In this document: positions 37,007 through 46,764 of the stretch, one piece after another
Layout: the number at the start of each line of letters is the position of its first letter
How positions within the stretch are numbered: the stretch's first letter is position 1
Assembly: GCF_017163755.1 (NCBI RefSeq)
Contig: NZ_JAFIWC010000025.1
Location: 1 to 64,000 of the forward strand
Source: Xanthomonas sp.
GTDB taxonomy: Bacteria > Pseudomonadota > Gammaproteobacteria > Xanthomonadales > Xanthomonadaceae
Direction: 5' to 3'
Length of the DNA stretch: 64,000 nucleotides
The notes under the pieces: model-generated
What the model was told of the DNA's origin: nothing
The model's input: the letters and a program-made list of their open reading frames with translations, nothing else
Databases searched by the model: none
Program-made: the position numbers and the translations under genes

Positions 37007-39958
37007 ATGAACCATCTGCACAAGCAGCAGTACTCACGCAATGCGCTGGCCGCCGCGCTGGCGATGTCGTTGGCGGCGCTGGCCGCCGCGCCGGCGCTGG
37101 CCCAGCAGGCGCAGCCCCCGGCGTCGGAACGGTCGGTGACCGAGCTGGATTCGGTGATGGTGCGCGGCGTGCGCGGCGCCCAGGCCGAGGCGATCGAGAA
37201 CAAGCGCAGCGCCGCGCAGATCATCGACTCGATCTCCGCCGAGGACATCGGCAAGCTGCCCGACGTCACCATCACCGATTCGCTGCAGCGCGTGCCCGGC
37301 GTGCAGATCCGGCGCTCGGCCGGCGAGGGCTCGCAGCTCAACATCCGCGGCATGCCGCAGGTGCAGACCACGATGAACGGCGAGCTGTACCTCAGCGCCG
37401 GCGGCGGCGACCAGTACGGCCAGCCCAACATCGGCCGCGCGCAGCCGGACTTCGTCGACATCCCGCCGACGCTGTTCAGCGGCGTGGACGTGATCAAGTC
37501 GCCGACCGCGGCCGACCTGGACGGCGGCATCAGCGGCACGGTGTCGCTGAAGACGCGGCGCCCGTTCGACCTGCCCGAAGGCTGGACCTTCAGCGGCCAG
37601 GCCGAAGGCTCCTACGGCGACCGCGTGGAGGAACTCAACGAACTGTATTCCGGCCTGGCCAGCTACCGCACCGAGCGCTGGGGCGCGTTGCTGGCGGTGT
37701 CGTATTCCGACGCCACGCTGGAGAACAAGCACCCCAGCGTGTATTCCAACGGCGCGCAGAAATCCACCGAGCAGAACGTGGGCTTCGACTTCAACGGCGA
37801 CGGCGCGCTCGGCGGCAACACCGATCCGTCCAACCTGCCGCGCGACTACTTCTACAACTGGGTGGCCACCGAACTGGACAACCGCAGCACCGACCGCCAG
37901 CGCACCGGCGTCAACGGCTCGTTCCAGTTCAACATCAACGAATCGTGGACGCTGCTGGCCGACGCGGCCTACACCAAGCTCGAGGACCTGGACACCTCGG
38001 TCGCCGCGCAGCTGCACACCGGCTGGGCCACCAACCAGCTGCAGCCCGGCTCCATCGTCGACGGCAACGGCGTGCTCGAGTACGGCCAGTTCCGCTACAA
38101 CCGCTTCCAGGCGCATTCGATGGCCGGCGTCGGCGATTCGGACGCGCTCAACACCAACGTCGAACTGCGCTTCGACGACGGCGGCCCGCTGCGCGCGTCG
38201 TTTCGCTGGGTACACGGCGATTCGGAGCGCACCTACGACGAGGCGCGCGCCGACTCGGTGGTCACGCGCGGCGACCAGATCACCCGCGCCGGCGGCGTCA
38301 CCCAGTGGGCCAACGCCAACGGCCTGCCCACGGTGGACGCGTCGGTGGATTTCCGCGGCACCTACCCGGCGATCAACCTGGCCACCGACGTCTCCAACCC
38401 GGACAACTGGCAGCTGATGTCGACCTGGGCGCAGGGCAACCACATCGAAGCCAAGATGGACGCGTTCCGCGCCGACGGCACCTTCGAGTTCGAAGACGGC
38501 GTGGTGCGCAGCTTCCAGTTCGGCCTGCGCTACGGCGAGCGCGACTTCAAGCTCGACACCTACCGCTACCTGTCGCCGGTGTCGTCCAGCTGCGCCGATC
38601 CCAACCGCGCGCTGTACTACTACAAGGACCCGCTGATCGCCGACACCTGCAGCGGCGTGTCCGAGGCGCGGCTGCTGCCGTTCAGTTCGATCCCCGGCTA
38701 CTGGAGCTACTTCAACGACTTCTCGCCGGTGACCGTCAACGGCCTCGGCGCGCAGGGCCTGCCGGCGATCAACCCGGAAGTGATGAAGGATCCGGTGGCG
38801 TACCTCGACAGCCTGTATCCGGGCAACGTGGCCTACCAGCAGGCGGCCGACTCGTACCAGGTCAAGGAGAAGAGCAGTTCGGCCTACTTCATGGCCAGCC
38901 TGGAAGGCGGCACCGGCGGGCGCGTGCCGTGGAGCGCCAACATCGGCGCGCGCATCGTGCAGACCAAGCTGCTGATCGACCAGTACCTGAGCAGCGGCAG
39001 CGTGTACATCGGCAACGTCGAGTGGAACGGCGTCAGCCCGGCGATCGGCAGCAACCGGCTGGTGCGCCAGTACACCGACGTGCTGCCCAGCGGCAACCTG
39101 TCGCTGGACATCACCGACACGCAGAAGCTGCGCTTCGCCTACAACAAGGCGGTGGCGCGCCAGGACCTGCCCGACCTGGGCCGCGGCCTGGTCAGCTTCT
39201 ACGCGGTCAATGGCACGCCGCCGCGCAACCCGTCGCTGCCGGCCGACGCGGTGCTGTTCCTCAACGGCCGCTCCGGCAACCCGGACCTGGAGCCGTACCG
39301 CGCCAGCAACTACAACGCCTCGTGGGAGTGGTACTTCGCCGACACCTCGCTGCTCAACGTCGGCGTGTTCCTGATCGACGTGAAGTCGTTCCCGACCACG
39401 GTCACCGAGATCGAACCGATGCCCGACGCCGACGGCGTGGTGCGTGCCGGCGGCCCGGTGGAGCGCATCGTCAACGGCGGCGGCGGCAAGATCAAGGGCT
39501 TCGAGATCGGCTACCAGCAGGCCTTCGACTTCCTGCCCGGCTGGCTCAGCGGCTTCGGCACCAACGTCAACTACACCTATTCCGACGCGGACACCGACAA
39601 CACCGACATCGAAGGCGACAGCCTGCCCATCGGCGACAACTCCAAGCACCAGGCCAACGCCGTGCTGTGGTACCAGAAGGACAAGCTGCAGGCGCGCGTG
39701 GCCTACAACTGGCGCAGCAAGCGCTTCAGCCAGATCAACAGCTCCGCGTGGGGCGACGAACTGGCCATCTGGAACGACGACGTCGGCTACCTGGACGCCT
39801 CGGTCAGCTACGACATCAACGACAACGTCACGCTCTACCTGCAGGGCACCAACCTGACCGGCGAAAGCGAACGCCGCTACGCGCAGTGGAGCAACCACTA
39901 CTACGACCAGAACATCTTCGAGCGGCGCTACTACGCCGGCATCCGGGTGCGCTTCTGA
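37007..39958 (+). CDS. TonB-dependent receptor, Xanthomonas/Caulobacter type
   Basis: The 983-residue outer-membrane receptor has a signal peptide ending ALAQQ near residue 32. Its plug starts with IENKRSAAQIIDSISAEDIGKLPD and LQRVPGVQI, diagnostic of the TonB-receptor subfamily that in xanthomonads and caulobacters imports plant- or polymer-derived oligosaccharides. A 22-strand barrel ends with the terminal Phe in YYAGIRVRF. The ATG at 37007 follows a strong GGGAGGGG site; the longer in-frame extension is not conserved-looking. It probably transports the glycan that the adjacent GH2 and GH97 enzymes trim. Confidence 0.94.
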   Translation: MNHLHKQQYSRNALAAALAMSLAALAAAPALAQQAQPPASERSVTELDSVMVRGVRGAQAEAIENKRSAAQIIDSISAEDIGKLPDVTITDSLQRVPGVQIRRSAGEGSQLNIRGMPQVQTTMNGELYLSAGGGDQYGQPNIGRAQPDFVDIPPTLFSGVDVIKSPTAADLDGGISGTVSLKTRRPFDLPEGWTFSGQAEGSYGDRVEELNELYSGLASYRTERWGALLAVSYSDATLENKHPSVYSNGAQKSTEQNVGFDFNGDGALGGNTDPSNLPRDYFYNWVATELDNRSTDRQRTGVNGSFQFNINESWTLLADAAYTKLEDLDTSVAAQLHTGWATNQLQPGSIVDGNGVLEYGQFRYNRFQAHSMAGVGDSDALNTNVELRFDDGGPLRASFRWVHGDSERTYDEARADSVVTRGDQITRAGGVTQWANANGLPTVDASVDFRGTYPAINLATDVSNPDNWQLMSTWAQGNHIEAKMDAFRADGTFEFEDGVVRSFQFGLRYGERDFKLDTYRYLSPVSSSCADPNRALYYYKDPLIADTCSGVSEARLLPFSSIPGYWSYFNDFSPVTVNGLGAQGLPAINPEVMKDPVAYLDSLYPGNVAYQQAADSYQVKEKSSSAYFMASLEGGTGGRVPWSANIGARIVQTKLLIDQYLSSGSVYIGNVEWNGVSPAIGSNRLVRQYTDVLPSGNLSLDITDTQKLRFAYNKAVARQDLPDLGRGLVSFYAVNGTPPRNPSLPADAVLFLNGRSGNPDLEPYRASNYNASWEWYFADTSLLNVGVFLIDVKSFPTTVTEIEPMPDADGVVRAGGPVERIVNGGGGKIKGFEIGYQQAFDFLPGWLSGFGTNVNYTYSDADTDNTDIEGDSLPIGDNSKHQANAVLWYQKDKLQARVAYNWRSKRFSQINSSAWGDELAIWNDDVGYLDASVSYDINDNVTLYLQGTNLTGESERRYAQWSNHYYDQNIFERRYYAGIRVRF

Positions 39959-40070
39959 TCGGCTTGTGACGATGCGGCCCGGCAACGCCGGGCCGCACGC
40001 AAATCCCGTGGGCGGTTCCCGCCGCAGCCACGGCGCAACGGTCCGGCTGTGCCGGGCCCCTCCCATTCGG

Positions 40071-40104
40071 CCGCACCGGCGGGAACCGGTGCGGTCGTTT
40101 TTTT
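40071..40104 (+). terminator. Rho-independent terminator after the TonB receptor
   Basis: CCGCACCGG (40071-40079), a six-base loop and CCGGTGCGG (40086-40094) form a perfect 9-bp stem. It is followed within three bases by seven T residues (40098-40104). It ends the GH2-receptor unit. The lower-GC RHS region begins immediately beyond; 40105-40340 is AT-rich and holds no gene. Confidence 0.9.
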
Positions 40105-40340
40105 AAGAATGGATCTAACAGAGCTTTTGCGTATCAAATAGTGGTCCTCGACGCGGACTGCTGATCTATCTCCGGCCCTTTTCCAAGCGGCGCTTGCGGG
40201 TAGGGAAAGACCGATGCTACTTTGTCGACGAGGAAGCTAACGGGATATCCGGTCAACTTTTTGCTGAGCTTAGTGGGACTAGAGCCACTAAGTCGCGAAT
40301 TTTGAAACCAATTACCTGATGTAGTGCGAAAGGGATTTCA

Positions 40341-43300
40341 ATGGTTAGATGTTTGATATTTATTCTTATGGCCTCGCTGTTCGGGGCAGCGAGTGCGCAA
40401 GACTTTAGTCGTATTCCTGCGCTCACCATATATGGCGCACCTTTAGTCGACCGGTTCCTTGAGGTTCCCAATATCGGCTGTGAGATGACAGCCGTTTTCG
40501 CCAATTCTACCCAAGGGCCTTTCTACCCCGGCTGGGTGGAGTTTATTAACCCCAGGTATACCAGTGATTTTTTGAGGGATGGCCAGGCCTATGGCCCTGG
40601 TTGTATTTATGACCTTGTGTACCATGGAGGGTTTCAGGGAAATCCAGAAGGATATGTTGAGCGTGATAGTTATGGCCAAAATCATGTCTATCCAACATAC
40701 TACTGCCCGACCGATTATGTGTACGTCAGGCAGTATAATCCTGATGGCTCGGAAAGTTCGTTCTGCTCGCGCCCTTTGTTTTCTGAATCCAAGTCCGGGT
40801 CGTGTTTGCGCGAAAAAATTATAGGAAATCCTATTTCTTGTAATACTGGTAGGAAGATCGAGTACGCAACTGATGCGCAGTTTGGAACTGTTGCTATCAA
40901 GAGGGTATTTAGATCGGGCGGACGCTGGCCAGGACTCCGTGTTTCGAGCGAATTTGGCGATGGTTGGAATGGTTTATTTAATGCCAGGATATCTTATGTG
41001 CCCGCCACCCAATATTCGGAAGCTGTTGTATATGCTTTCCGGCATGATGGGACAGTGCTTCCTTTTCTTTCCGGCGATGACGATGCATGGGTAGGAGAAG
41101 TTGATACGTTGGCAACTGTTCTTCTCGAGAACAGAGATGAGAGTGGCGAGATAATAGGCTGGACTCTGAAAGCCGCCGATGGAGTCGAGGAGATGTATGA
41201 CAGAGAAGGACTCCTTCTTACTGTCAAACGCGATGGCGTGCCAGAGATGGTTCTAAATAGAAGTAGTTCTGGAAAGCTTCTATCGCTTAGTGATGCACAA
41301 GGACGTAAGGCGCCCATCAGCCATGACTCGAACGGACGTATTGACAGGATTAATCTTCCAGACGGCCAGAGCGTGAAATACGGCTATGACGTCAATAATA
41401 GGCTGGTTTCAGTGGATCGCATGGGGCACGTGATTGCGTATCAGTACGTTGATGTTTCCGGGCGGCAAGGAGTATATCTGTCTGCAGTGGTCGATGAGGA
41501 TGGCAGGGCATTTGCAGAGTTTGATTATAGCCAAGATGGCAAGGCCGTTGGCACTAAGCATATTGGCGACGTGGATAAATATGTCATAAGCTACAGTGAT
41601 GATGGTGGTGGTGCGAACGTTGCTTTTCCAAGTGGGCGTGTCGAGAAGTATGAATTCGAATCAATGTTCGGTGTGCGAAGACTGGTTTCTTCGTCAATAG
41701 ATTGCGTGGGCTGCCCTGATGGGGGGGTGGCGTATACCTATGATGCTTCTGGTTATGCGAATACTGTAACCGATGCCCTTGGATCTATTACTGATTATGA
41801 CTATGGAATTAATGGTGTTCTTAATCAAAAGGCCGAGGCCGCCAACGATGCCTTCGGCAACAAGCGCGTCACACAGATCGACTGGCACCCCGAGCTGCGT
41901 GTGCCTTTAGAACGTCGAAACTACGATGCATCGGGCGCCTTGATCGGGAAATCAGCTCGGACATATAACAGCCGAGGTCAAGTCCTGACCTTCTCTGCTA
42001 CGGACCCTATGACCGGCATCAACCGGACCACCAGAACCACCTATTGCGAGCAACCCGGTCTAGATGCAGGCGCCTGTCCATTGCTTGGCTTGGTGACGTC
42101 GACCGACGGCACGCGCAGTGACGTCTCGGATCTGACGCGTTATAACTACTATGCCGCTGATGATGAAGCCTGCGGTAGCACGATGACCTGTCCGCATCGC
42201 AAAGGCGACCTTTGGAAGGTCACCACTTCCACGGGTCAGGTTACCGAGTATCTGTCCTACGACGGCGCCGGCCGAGTCCTGTCGGTCAAGGACGCCAATG
42301 GCATCATCACCGACTATACCTACCATCCTCGCGGCTGGCTCACCGCCAGCAAAGTGCGCGGTGCTGACGACAGCGCCGAGAGCGACGATCGCATCACCCG
42401 CATCGACTATTGGCCCACCGGCTTGGTCAAGCGCGTGACGCAGCCCGACGGTTCGTTCACGTCATTCACCTATGACGGCGCGCACCGCCTGACCGATATC
42501 GCCGACGGCGCCGGCAACACGCTGCACTACACGCTGGACAATGCCGGCAACCGGGTCAAGGAAGACACCAAGGATGCGTCGGGCGCGCTCAAGCGCACGC
42601 TGTCGCGGGTCTACAACCAGTTGGGCCAGTTGGCCACGCAAGCCACGGCGAAGGGCGATCCCACAGACTTCAGCTACGATTCGAACGGCAATACCAAGAC
42701 CGTGACCGATGCGCTCGGCCGCGTCACCCAGAACGACTACGACCCGCTCAGCCGCCTGACGCGCACGCTGCAGGATGTTGGCGGCATCGCCGCGGAAACC
42801 AAGTTCGCCTACGACGCGCTGGACAACCTGACCAAGGTGACTGATCCAAAGGGCCTGGATACCAGCTACGAGTACAACGGTTTTGGCGATCTGACTATGC
42901 TCACCAGCCCGGATACGGGCACGACCAGCTACACCTACGACAGCGCCGGCAACCGCGCCAGCCAGACCGATGCGCGCGGCATCACCACCACGTACAGCTA
43001 CGACGCGTTGAACCGCCTTACGCACGTCGCATATCCGGACAGCGAACTGGGTGTCACCTATACCTACGACATCAGCCAGAGCGTATGCGCCAGCGGCGAG
43101 ACGTTCGCCGTTGGCCGGCTGGCGAAGATGCAGGACGGCGGTGCCATCACCCAGTACTGCTATGACCGCTTCGGCGATCTGGTGCGCAAGGTGCAGACCA
43201 CCAACGGCCACGCGCTGGTGCTGCGCTACGCGTACACCAAGGCTGGGCAGCTGAGCCGCCTCACCTATCCCGACGGCGCGGTGGTCGACTACGTACGCAA

Positions 43301-44870
43301 CGCGCAAGGCCAGACCACCGAGGTCGGCGTCACCCCGGCGGGCGGTGCGCGCCAGGTGCTGCTGGGCAACGCCACCTACTATCCGTTCGGTCCGGTGGCG
43401 GGGTGGTCCTACGGCAACGGCAGGCCGATGCAGCGCCTGCTGGACCAGGACTACCGTCCGTTGGCGATCAGCGACAGTCGCAGCGACGGCCTGGGCGTAG
43501 GCTTCGCCTTCGATCCGGCCGGCAATCTCGACGCGCTCACGGCGCCGGGCAATGCCGCACCGGTGATGAGCCTGGGCTACGACGCGCTTGGCCGGCTGAC
43601 CGAATTCAAGGATGGCCCGACCGGCGCGGTGATCGATGGCTACAGCTACGATGCCACCGGCAATCGCCTCAGCGCGAAGGTCAACGGCGCCACGCAGGCC
43701 TACGCCTATCCGGCGACCAGCCATCGCCTGAGCGCCGTGGCCGGCACCGCGCGCACCTACGATGCGGTGGGCAACACCACCGCGATCGGCGGCACCGCCC
43801 GCCAGTATGTCTACGATGCCACCGGCCGCATGAGCCAGGCCAAGCGCGCCGGGCAACTGGCGATGAACTACCGCTACAACGGCAGGGGCGAGCAGGTCCG
43901 TCGCTTCCTGGGGACGGCCAACACCTACACGCTGTACGACGAAGCTGGCAATTGGATAGGAGACTACGGCGGCGACGGTCAGCCCATTCAGCAGGCAATA
44001 TGGATGGGGGGAATTCCGGTCGGACTTCTTTCTAATAACAATAAGCTAAGCTACATTGTGCCCGACCACGTTGGAACTCCTCGAGCTGTGGTTGATCCGG
44101 TCCGAGATGTCTTCATATGGTCTTGGAACATTAAAGGGGAGGCGTACGGGGCGACCTCTCCAAGTCAGGATACAGATAATGATGGGGTGGAATTTTTATT
44201 AGATATGCGATTCCCAGGGCAGCGGTTTGATGCTTTTTCTGGGCTTAATTATAATTATTTCAGAAGCTATGATTTTTCTTCCGGGCGCTATACGCAAAGT
44301 GACAAGGCCGGTCTAGCTTCTGGATATTCAACTTTTTCGTACGTTAATGCTGATCCGCTGGGTTCGGTTGATGAGAATGGATTGCAATCTAGGTCCGTCG
44401 CTAGACCTAACCCCGGTGGCGTGGGTGGCGTGGGATACAGTGATCCGGATTATGCAGGTTTAGATGGTCATAACAAAGGTTACGGAGCGCCTGCCGTCCA
44501 GTTGCCGACTGTCTCTGGCGTGCTGGCCGGATTTTTGCAATTTTCTAGTGCGTTGCCCGTCGCCTCTGTGGCGGGTCAGTCAGTAGCGATAGCCCAAAAT
44601 CTTTGTCCTGATGGCGGTGAAGATGAGTGTGACCGGCTACGGGCCAAGGTAAGGGCAGCCAAAGCTGCAGTGAGCGTTGTTGGAGCCTGCAGGGTCGGGA
44701 TGTCTTGGGGACAGCTTGCTGTCAGGCATAGGGCTTGGGTGGAACTAGCTGCCGCTCGCGCTCAGCGGGATCAAAAGTGCTATGCAGGAGGCGACGACGG
44801 TCACCAGCAAGCTCAGGCTGATGCATGGCAAAATGCAGGTGCTTGTAACCGGATGATGAGCGGGATGTGA
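40341..44870 (+). CDS. Secreted RHS-repeat protein with variable C-terminal toxin tip
   Basis: The 1509-residue protein has a Sec signal (MVRCLIFILMASLFGAASAQ) and a GNPI...TGRKIEYATD region typical of RHS N-termini. YD/RHS repeats (YDSNGNTKTVTDALGR, YDALNRLTHVAYPDS) run from about residue 330 to 1250. The core signature DHVGTPRAVVD...GLNYNYFRSYDFSSGRYTQSD ends at SVDENGL (about base 44387). About 160 residues of unrelated tip follow: a hydrophobic Ala/Val stretch, then CDRLRAKV and ARAQRDQKCYAGGDDGHQQA with paired cysteines. RHS shells encapsulate and release such tips as toxins. Both ends of the gene are AT-rich while the repeat core (about 41850-43950) is GC-rich. Toxin mechanism unassigned. 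Confidence 0.88.
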   Translation: MVRCLIFILMASLFGAASAQDFSRIPALTIYGAPLVDRFLEVPNIGCEMTAVFANSTQGPFYPGWVEFINPRYTSDFLRDGQAYGPGCIYDLVYHGGFQGNPEGYVERDSYGQNHVYPTYYCPTDYVYVRQYNPDGSESSFCSRPLFSESKSGSCLREKIIGNPISCNTGRKIEYATDAQFGTVAIKRVFRSGGRWPGLRVSSEFGDGWNGLFNARISYVPATQYSEAVVYAFRHDGTVLPFLSGDDDAWVGEVDTLATVLLENRDESGEIIGWTLKAADGVEEMYDREGLLLTVKRDGVPEMVLNRSSSGKLLSLSDAQGRKAPISHDSNGRIDRINLPDGQSVKYGYDVNNRLVSVDRMGHVIAYQYVDVSGRQGVYLSAVVDEDGRAFAEFDYSQDGKAVGTKHIGDVDKYVISYSDDGGGANVAFPSGRVEKYEFESMFGVRRLVSSSIDCVGCPDGGVAYTYDASGYANTVTDALGSITDYDYGINGVLNQKAEAANDAFGNKRVTQIDWHPELRVPLERRNYDASGALIGKSARTYNSRGQVLTFSATDPMTGINRTTRTTYCEQPGLDAGACPLLGLVTSTDGTRSDVSDLTRYNYYAADDEACGSTMTCPHRKGDLWKVTTSTGQVTEYLSYDGAGRVLSVKDANGIITDYTYHPRGWLTASKVRGADDSAESDDRITRIDYWPTGLVKRVTQPDGSFTSFTYDGAHRLTDIADGAGNTLHYTLDNAGNRVKEDTKDASGALKRTLSRVYNQLGQLATQATAKGDPTDFSYDSNGNTKTVTDALGRVTQNDYDPLSRLTRTLQDVGGIAAETKFAYDALDNLTKVTDPKGLDTSYEYNGFGDLTMLTSPDTGTTSYTYDSAGNRASQTDARGITTTYSYDALNRLTHVAYPDSELGVTYTYDISQSVCASGETFAVGRLAKMQDGGAITQYCYDRFGDLVRKVQTTNGHALVLRYAYTKAGQLSRLTYPDGAVVDYVRNAQGQTTEVGVTPAGGARQVLLGNATYYPFGPVAGWSYGNGRPMQRLLDQDYRPLAISDSRSDGLGVGFAFDPAGNLDALTAPGNAAPVMSLGYDALGRLTEFKDGPTGAVIDGYSYDATGNRLSAKVNGATQAYAYPATSHRLSAVAGTARTYDAVGNTTAIGGTARQYVYDATGRMSQAKRAGQLAMNYRYNGRGEQVRRFLGTANTYTLYDEAGNWIGDYGGDGQPIQQAIWMGGIPVGLLSNNNKLSYIVPDHVGTPRAVVDPVRDVFIWSWNIKGEAYGATSPSQDTDNDGVEFLLDMRFPGQRFDAFSGLNYNYFRSYDFSSGRYTQSDKAGLASGYSTFSYVNADPLGSVDENGLQSRSVARPNPGGVGGVGYSDPDYAGLDGHNKGYGAPAVQLPTVSGVLAGFLQFSSALPVASVAGQSVAIAQNLCPDGGEDECDRLRAKVRAAKAAVSVVGACRVGMSWGQLAVRHRAWVELAAARAQRDQKCYAGGDDGHQQAQADAWQNAGACNRMMSGM

Positions 44871-45355
44871 TGGATAGCACCGGTCTTCTTAAGGGGATTG
44901 AGGGGGCATTTGGGTGGCGCGACAGTGTCCCTCGGCTAGTTGTTGCCGATGCGCCCAAAGATGAAATCTATGCTGACGTGCAGTCTTTTTCTGGTCTACA
45001 TTGGCGAGAGTTAACAGCAGAGAAGCTGCGGTCCTCTCCGGATGCTATATATGGTTTGGCGCCGGAAGCATTTAAGTACTTTCTTCCTGGGTTTTTGAGT
45101 GTCCCGGTGAAGGTGGGGAGTGTGGATTTCCTGGTGTGTCATTCATTGGTGGGGATGTTGAATAGAGGGAGCGACCCAGCATTGTGGGATGTCTTTTTTT
45201 TAGAGCGATGGTCTGGGCTCACGCTCGCCGAGTATGGAATTTCTCAAGATTGGTTGCTTTGGGTATCCGAGGTGAATAGTGGTAATTTTGAAGATGTGGA
45301 GCTAAGTCGAGCTTTCGATACCATTGGTCTGCTTTCTGCTCTTACATTCAAATGA
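44870..45355 (+). CDS. Putative immunity protein for the RHS tip
   Basis: The 161-residue soluble protein is encoded directly behind the RHS gene; the ATG at 44870 overlaps its TGA stop (TGATG). It has no signal peptide, is rich in aromatic and acidic residues, and reads GIEGAFGWRDSVPRLV, WRELTAEKLRS and APEAFKYFLPGFL. The pattern AF...W.eLt...l......l.peAf.YfLPafl resembles DUF6714 proteins, many of which sit beside polymorphic toxins; I hold that match loosely. Position, size and AT-rich composition shared with the toxin tip point to a cognate immunity role. Confidence 0.65.
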   Translation: MDSTGLLKGIEGAFGWRDSVPRLVVADAPKDEIYADVQSFSGLHWRELTAEKLRSSPDAIYGLAPEAFKYFLPGFLSVPVKVGSVDFLVCHSLVGMLNRGSDPALWDVFFLERWSGLTLAEYGISQDWLLWVSEVNSGNFEDVELSRAFDTIGLLSALTFK

Positions 45356-45467
45356 TTCGAATGAACAAGAGCATCTTGCATTCGAAGCTGGGGATGATGG
45401 TGAGTCGTATCAACCGCCGCTGAAAGCACTATTGGCGTTTGGCAATACCTTTTTTGGTCGCTGGACC

Positions 45468-45622
45468 TAAGCCGGCCCGCCGTAAACTGCCGCGTCACCG
45501 ATGTGTACTTATTACCTAGTGGCACCCGCAGCGGTTGCCCAGGTCGTCACGGTGCTGGTGAATCTCACTGAGCAGCAGCAGCGACACCGCGATGGCCGGT
45601 AAGTGGATGGTCAGTTTTCGGG
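45468..45622 (-). pseudogene. Degenerate copy of the 3' end of the adjacent lacI-type gene
   Basis: On the plus strand, TAAGCCGGCCCGCCGTAAACTG at 45468 and the following 150 bases align with the 3' end of the LacI gene starting at 45652 (TTAAGCCGGCCCCGCCGTAGACC). Shared blocks include GCGTCACC, GTGTACTT, TGCCCAGGYCGTC and GAGCAGCAGC. Substitutions and indels break the frame. It lies in the same orientation, 30 bases before the intact gene. A stretch at 45354-45470 also reads as an unrelated C-terminal-like frame (EHLAFEAGDDGESYQ) of unknown origin. Confidence 0.75.
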
Positions 45623-45651
45623 CTGCAGTCCGTCGTGATTGACTTGGAGTA

Positions 45652-46698
45652 TTAAGCCGGCCCCGCCGTAGACCCGCGCGTCACCAGCGTGTACTTCATC
45701 ACCTGGTGGATGCCGCGGCTGCCCAGGCCGTCGCGGCGCTGGCGGATCTCGCTGAGCAGCAGCGATACCGCGGCGCGGCCCATCGCGGTGACCGGCTGGT
45801 GGATGGTGGTCAGTTCGGGCCAGATCGTGGTCGCGACCGGGGTGTCGTCGAAGCCGGTGACCGACAGGTCTTCCGGCACGCGCAGGCCCAGGCCGTGGGC
45901 GACGGCGACCGCGGCGGCGGCCATGTCGTCGTTGCTGCAGATGATCGCGGTGGGGCGCGGGCTGGACTGCAGCAGCGCGCTCGCGGCGAGCAGGCCGGAG
46001 CGGTAGGTGAACAGGCCCTCGGCCACGCGCGCGTCGGGCACGCTCAGGCCGGCTTCGGCCATCGTGTCGAAGAAGGCGCTGGCGCGTAGCGCGGTCGGGG
46101 TGTGCTTGGGGTCGCCGGTGATGAAGCCGATGTCGCGGTGGCCCAGTTCGATCAGGTGGCGGGTGATCGCGCGCGCGCCCTGGTAGTCGTCGATGCGTAC
46201 CGAGCTGACGCCCTGCATCGGCGTGCCGGTGGCCACGGCCACGACCGGGATGCCGCGCGCGTCCAGTTCCTCGATGGTCTGCCGCGAGTCGCACAGCGGC
46301 GGCGGCAGGATCACCCCGTCCACGCCGGCGTCGAGCAGGCGCTCGGTGGCGCTGCGCTGGCTGGTGATGTCGTCGCTCTTCTCCACCAGCACCTGGCTGC
46401 CGTCCAGGCTGCTCTGCTCGAGGATGCCGAGCATGAACTGGTTGAGGTAGGCCGCGCTGGGATTGCTGTACAGCACGCCGATCCGCGCCAGGCTCGCGGT
46501 GCGCAGCGAGCGGCCGGCGAGGTTGGGGCGGTAGCCCAGCGCCTTGATCGAGGCCTCGACGCGTTCGCGCATCGCCACGCCCACGCGCGGGTGCCGGTTG
46601 ATCACGCGCGAGGCGGTCATCGGCGACACGCCCGCGTGTCGGGCCACATCCAGCAGAGTCACCGCTGAGCCTGCGCGACTTTGCCGTTTGGCCATCAT
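45652..46698 (-). CDS. LacI/GalR-family transcriptional regulator
   Basis: The 348-residue repressor has the LacI helix-turn-helix at residues 14-40 (TLLDVARHAGVSPMTASRVINR). The hinge helix region NLAGRSLRT follows, then a periplasmic-binding-like sensor domain (ICSNDDMAAAAVAVAHGLGL, VTGFDDTPVATTIWPELTTI). The start is one of two adjacent ATGs (46698 or 46695). It most likely controls the glycan-utilisation genes at 31-40 kb, which have a LacI-type palindrome, but the RHS module now lies between. It is downstream of and co-directional with the M28 peptidase gene. Confidence 0.9.
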   Translation of the reverse strand: MMAKRQSRAGSAVTLLDVARHAGVSPMTASRVINRHPRVGVAMRERVEASIKALGYRPNLAGRSLRTASLARIGVLYSNPSAAYLNQFMLGILEQSSLDGSQVLVEKSDDITSQRSATERLLDAGVDGVILPPPLCDSRQTIEELDARGIPVVAVATGTPMQGVSSVRIDDYQGARAITRHLIELGHRDIGFITGDPKHTPTALRASAFFDTMAEAGLSVPDARVAEGLFTYRSGLLAASALLQSSPRPTAIICSNDDMAAAAVAVAHGLGLRVPEDLSVTGFDDTPVATTIWPELTTIHQPVTAMGRAAVSLLLSEIRQRRDGLGSRGIHQVMKYTLVTRGSTAGPA

Positions 46699-46764
46699 GG
46701 TTCCTGGCGACAGTGCGAAAGAAAGGGAGGGCGCCTGCGCGCGTCGTGCGGCAGGCGGTTGAGC

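Noticed and set aside
37034-40066. A 1010-codon minus-strand frame opposite the TonB receptor
   Set aside because: Shadow of the receptor gene. Composition is dominated by Val, Ala, Arg and His, without any recognisable domain.
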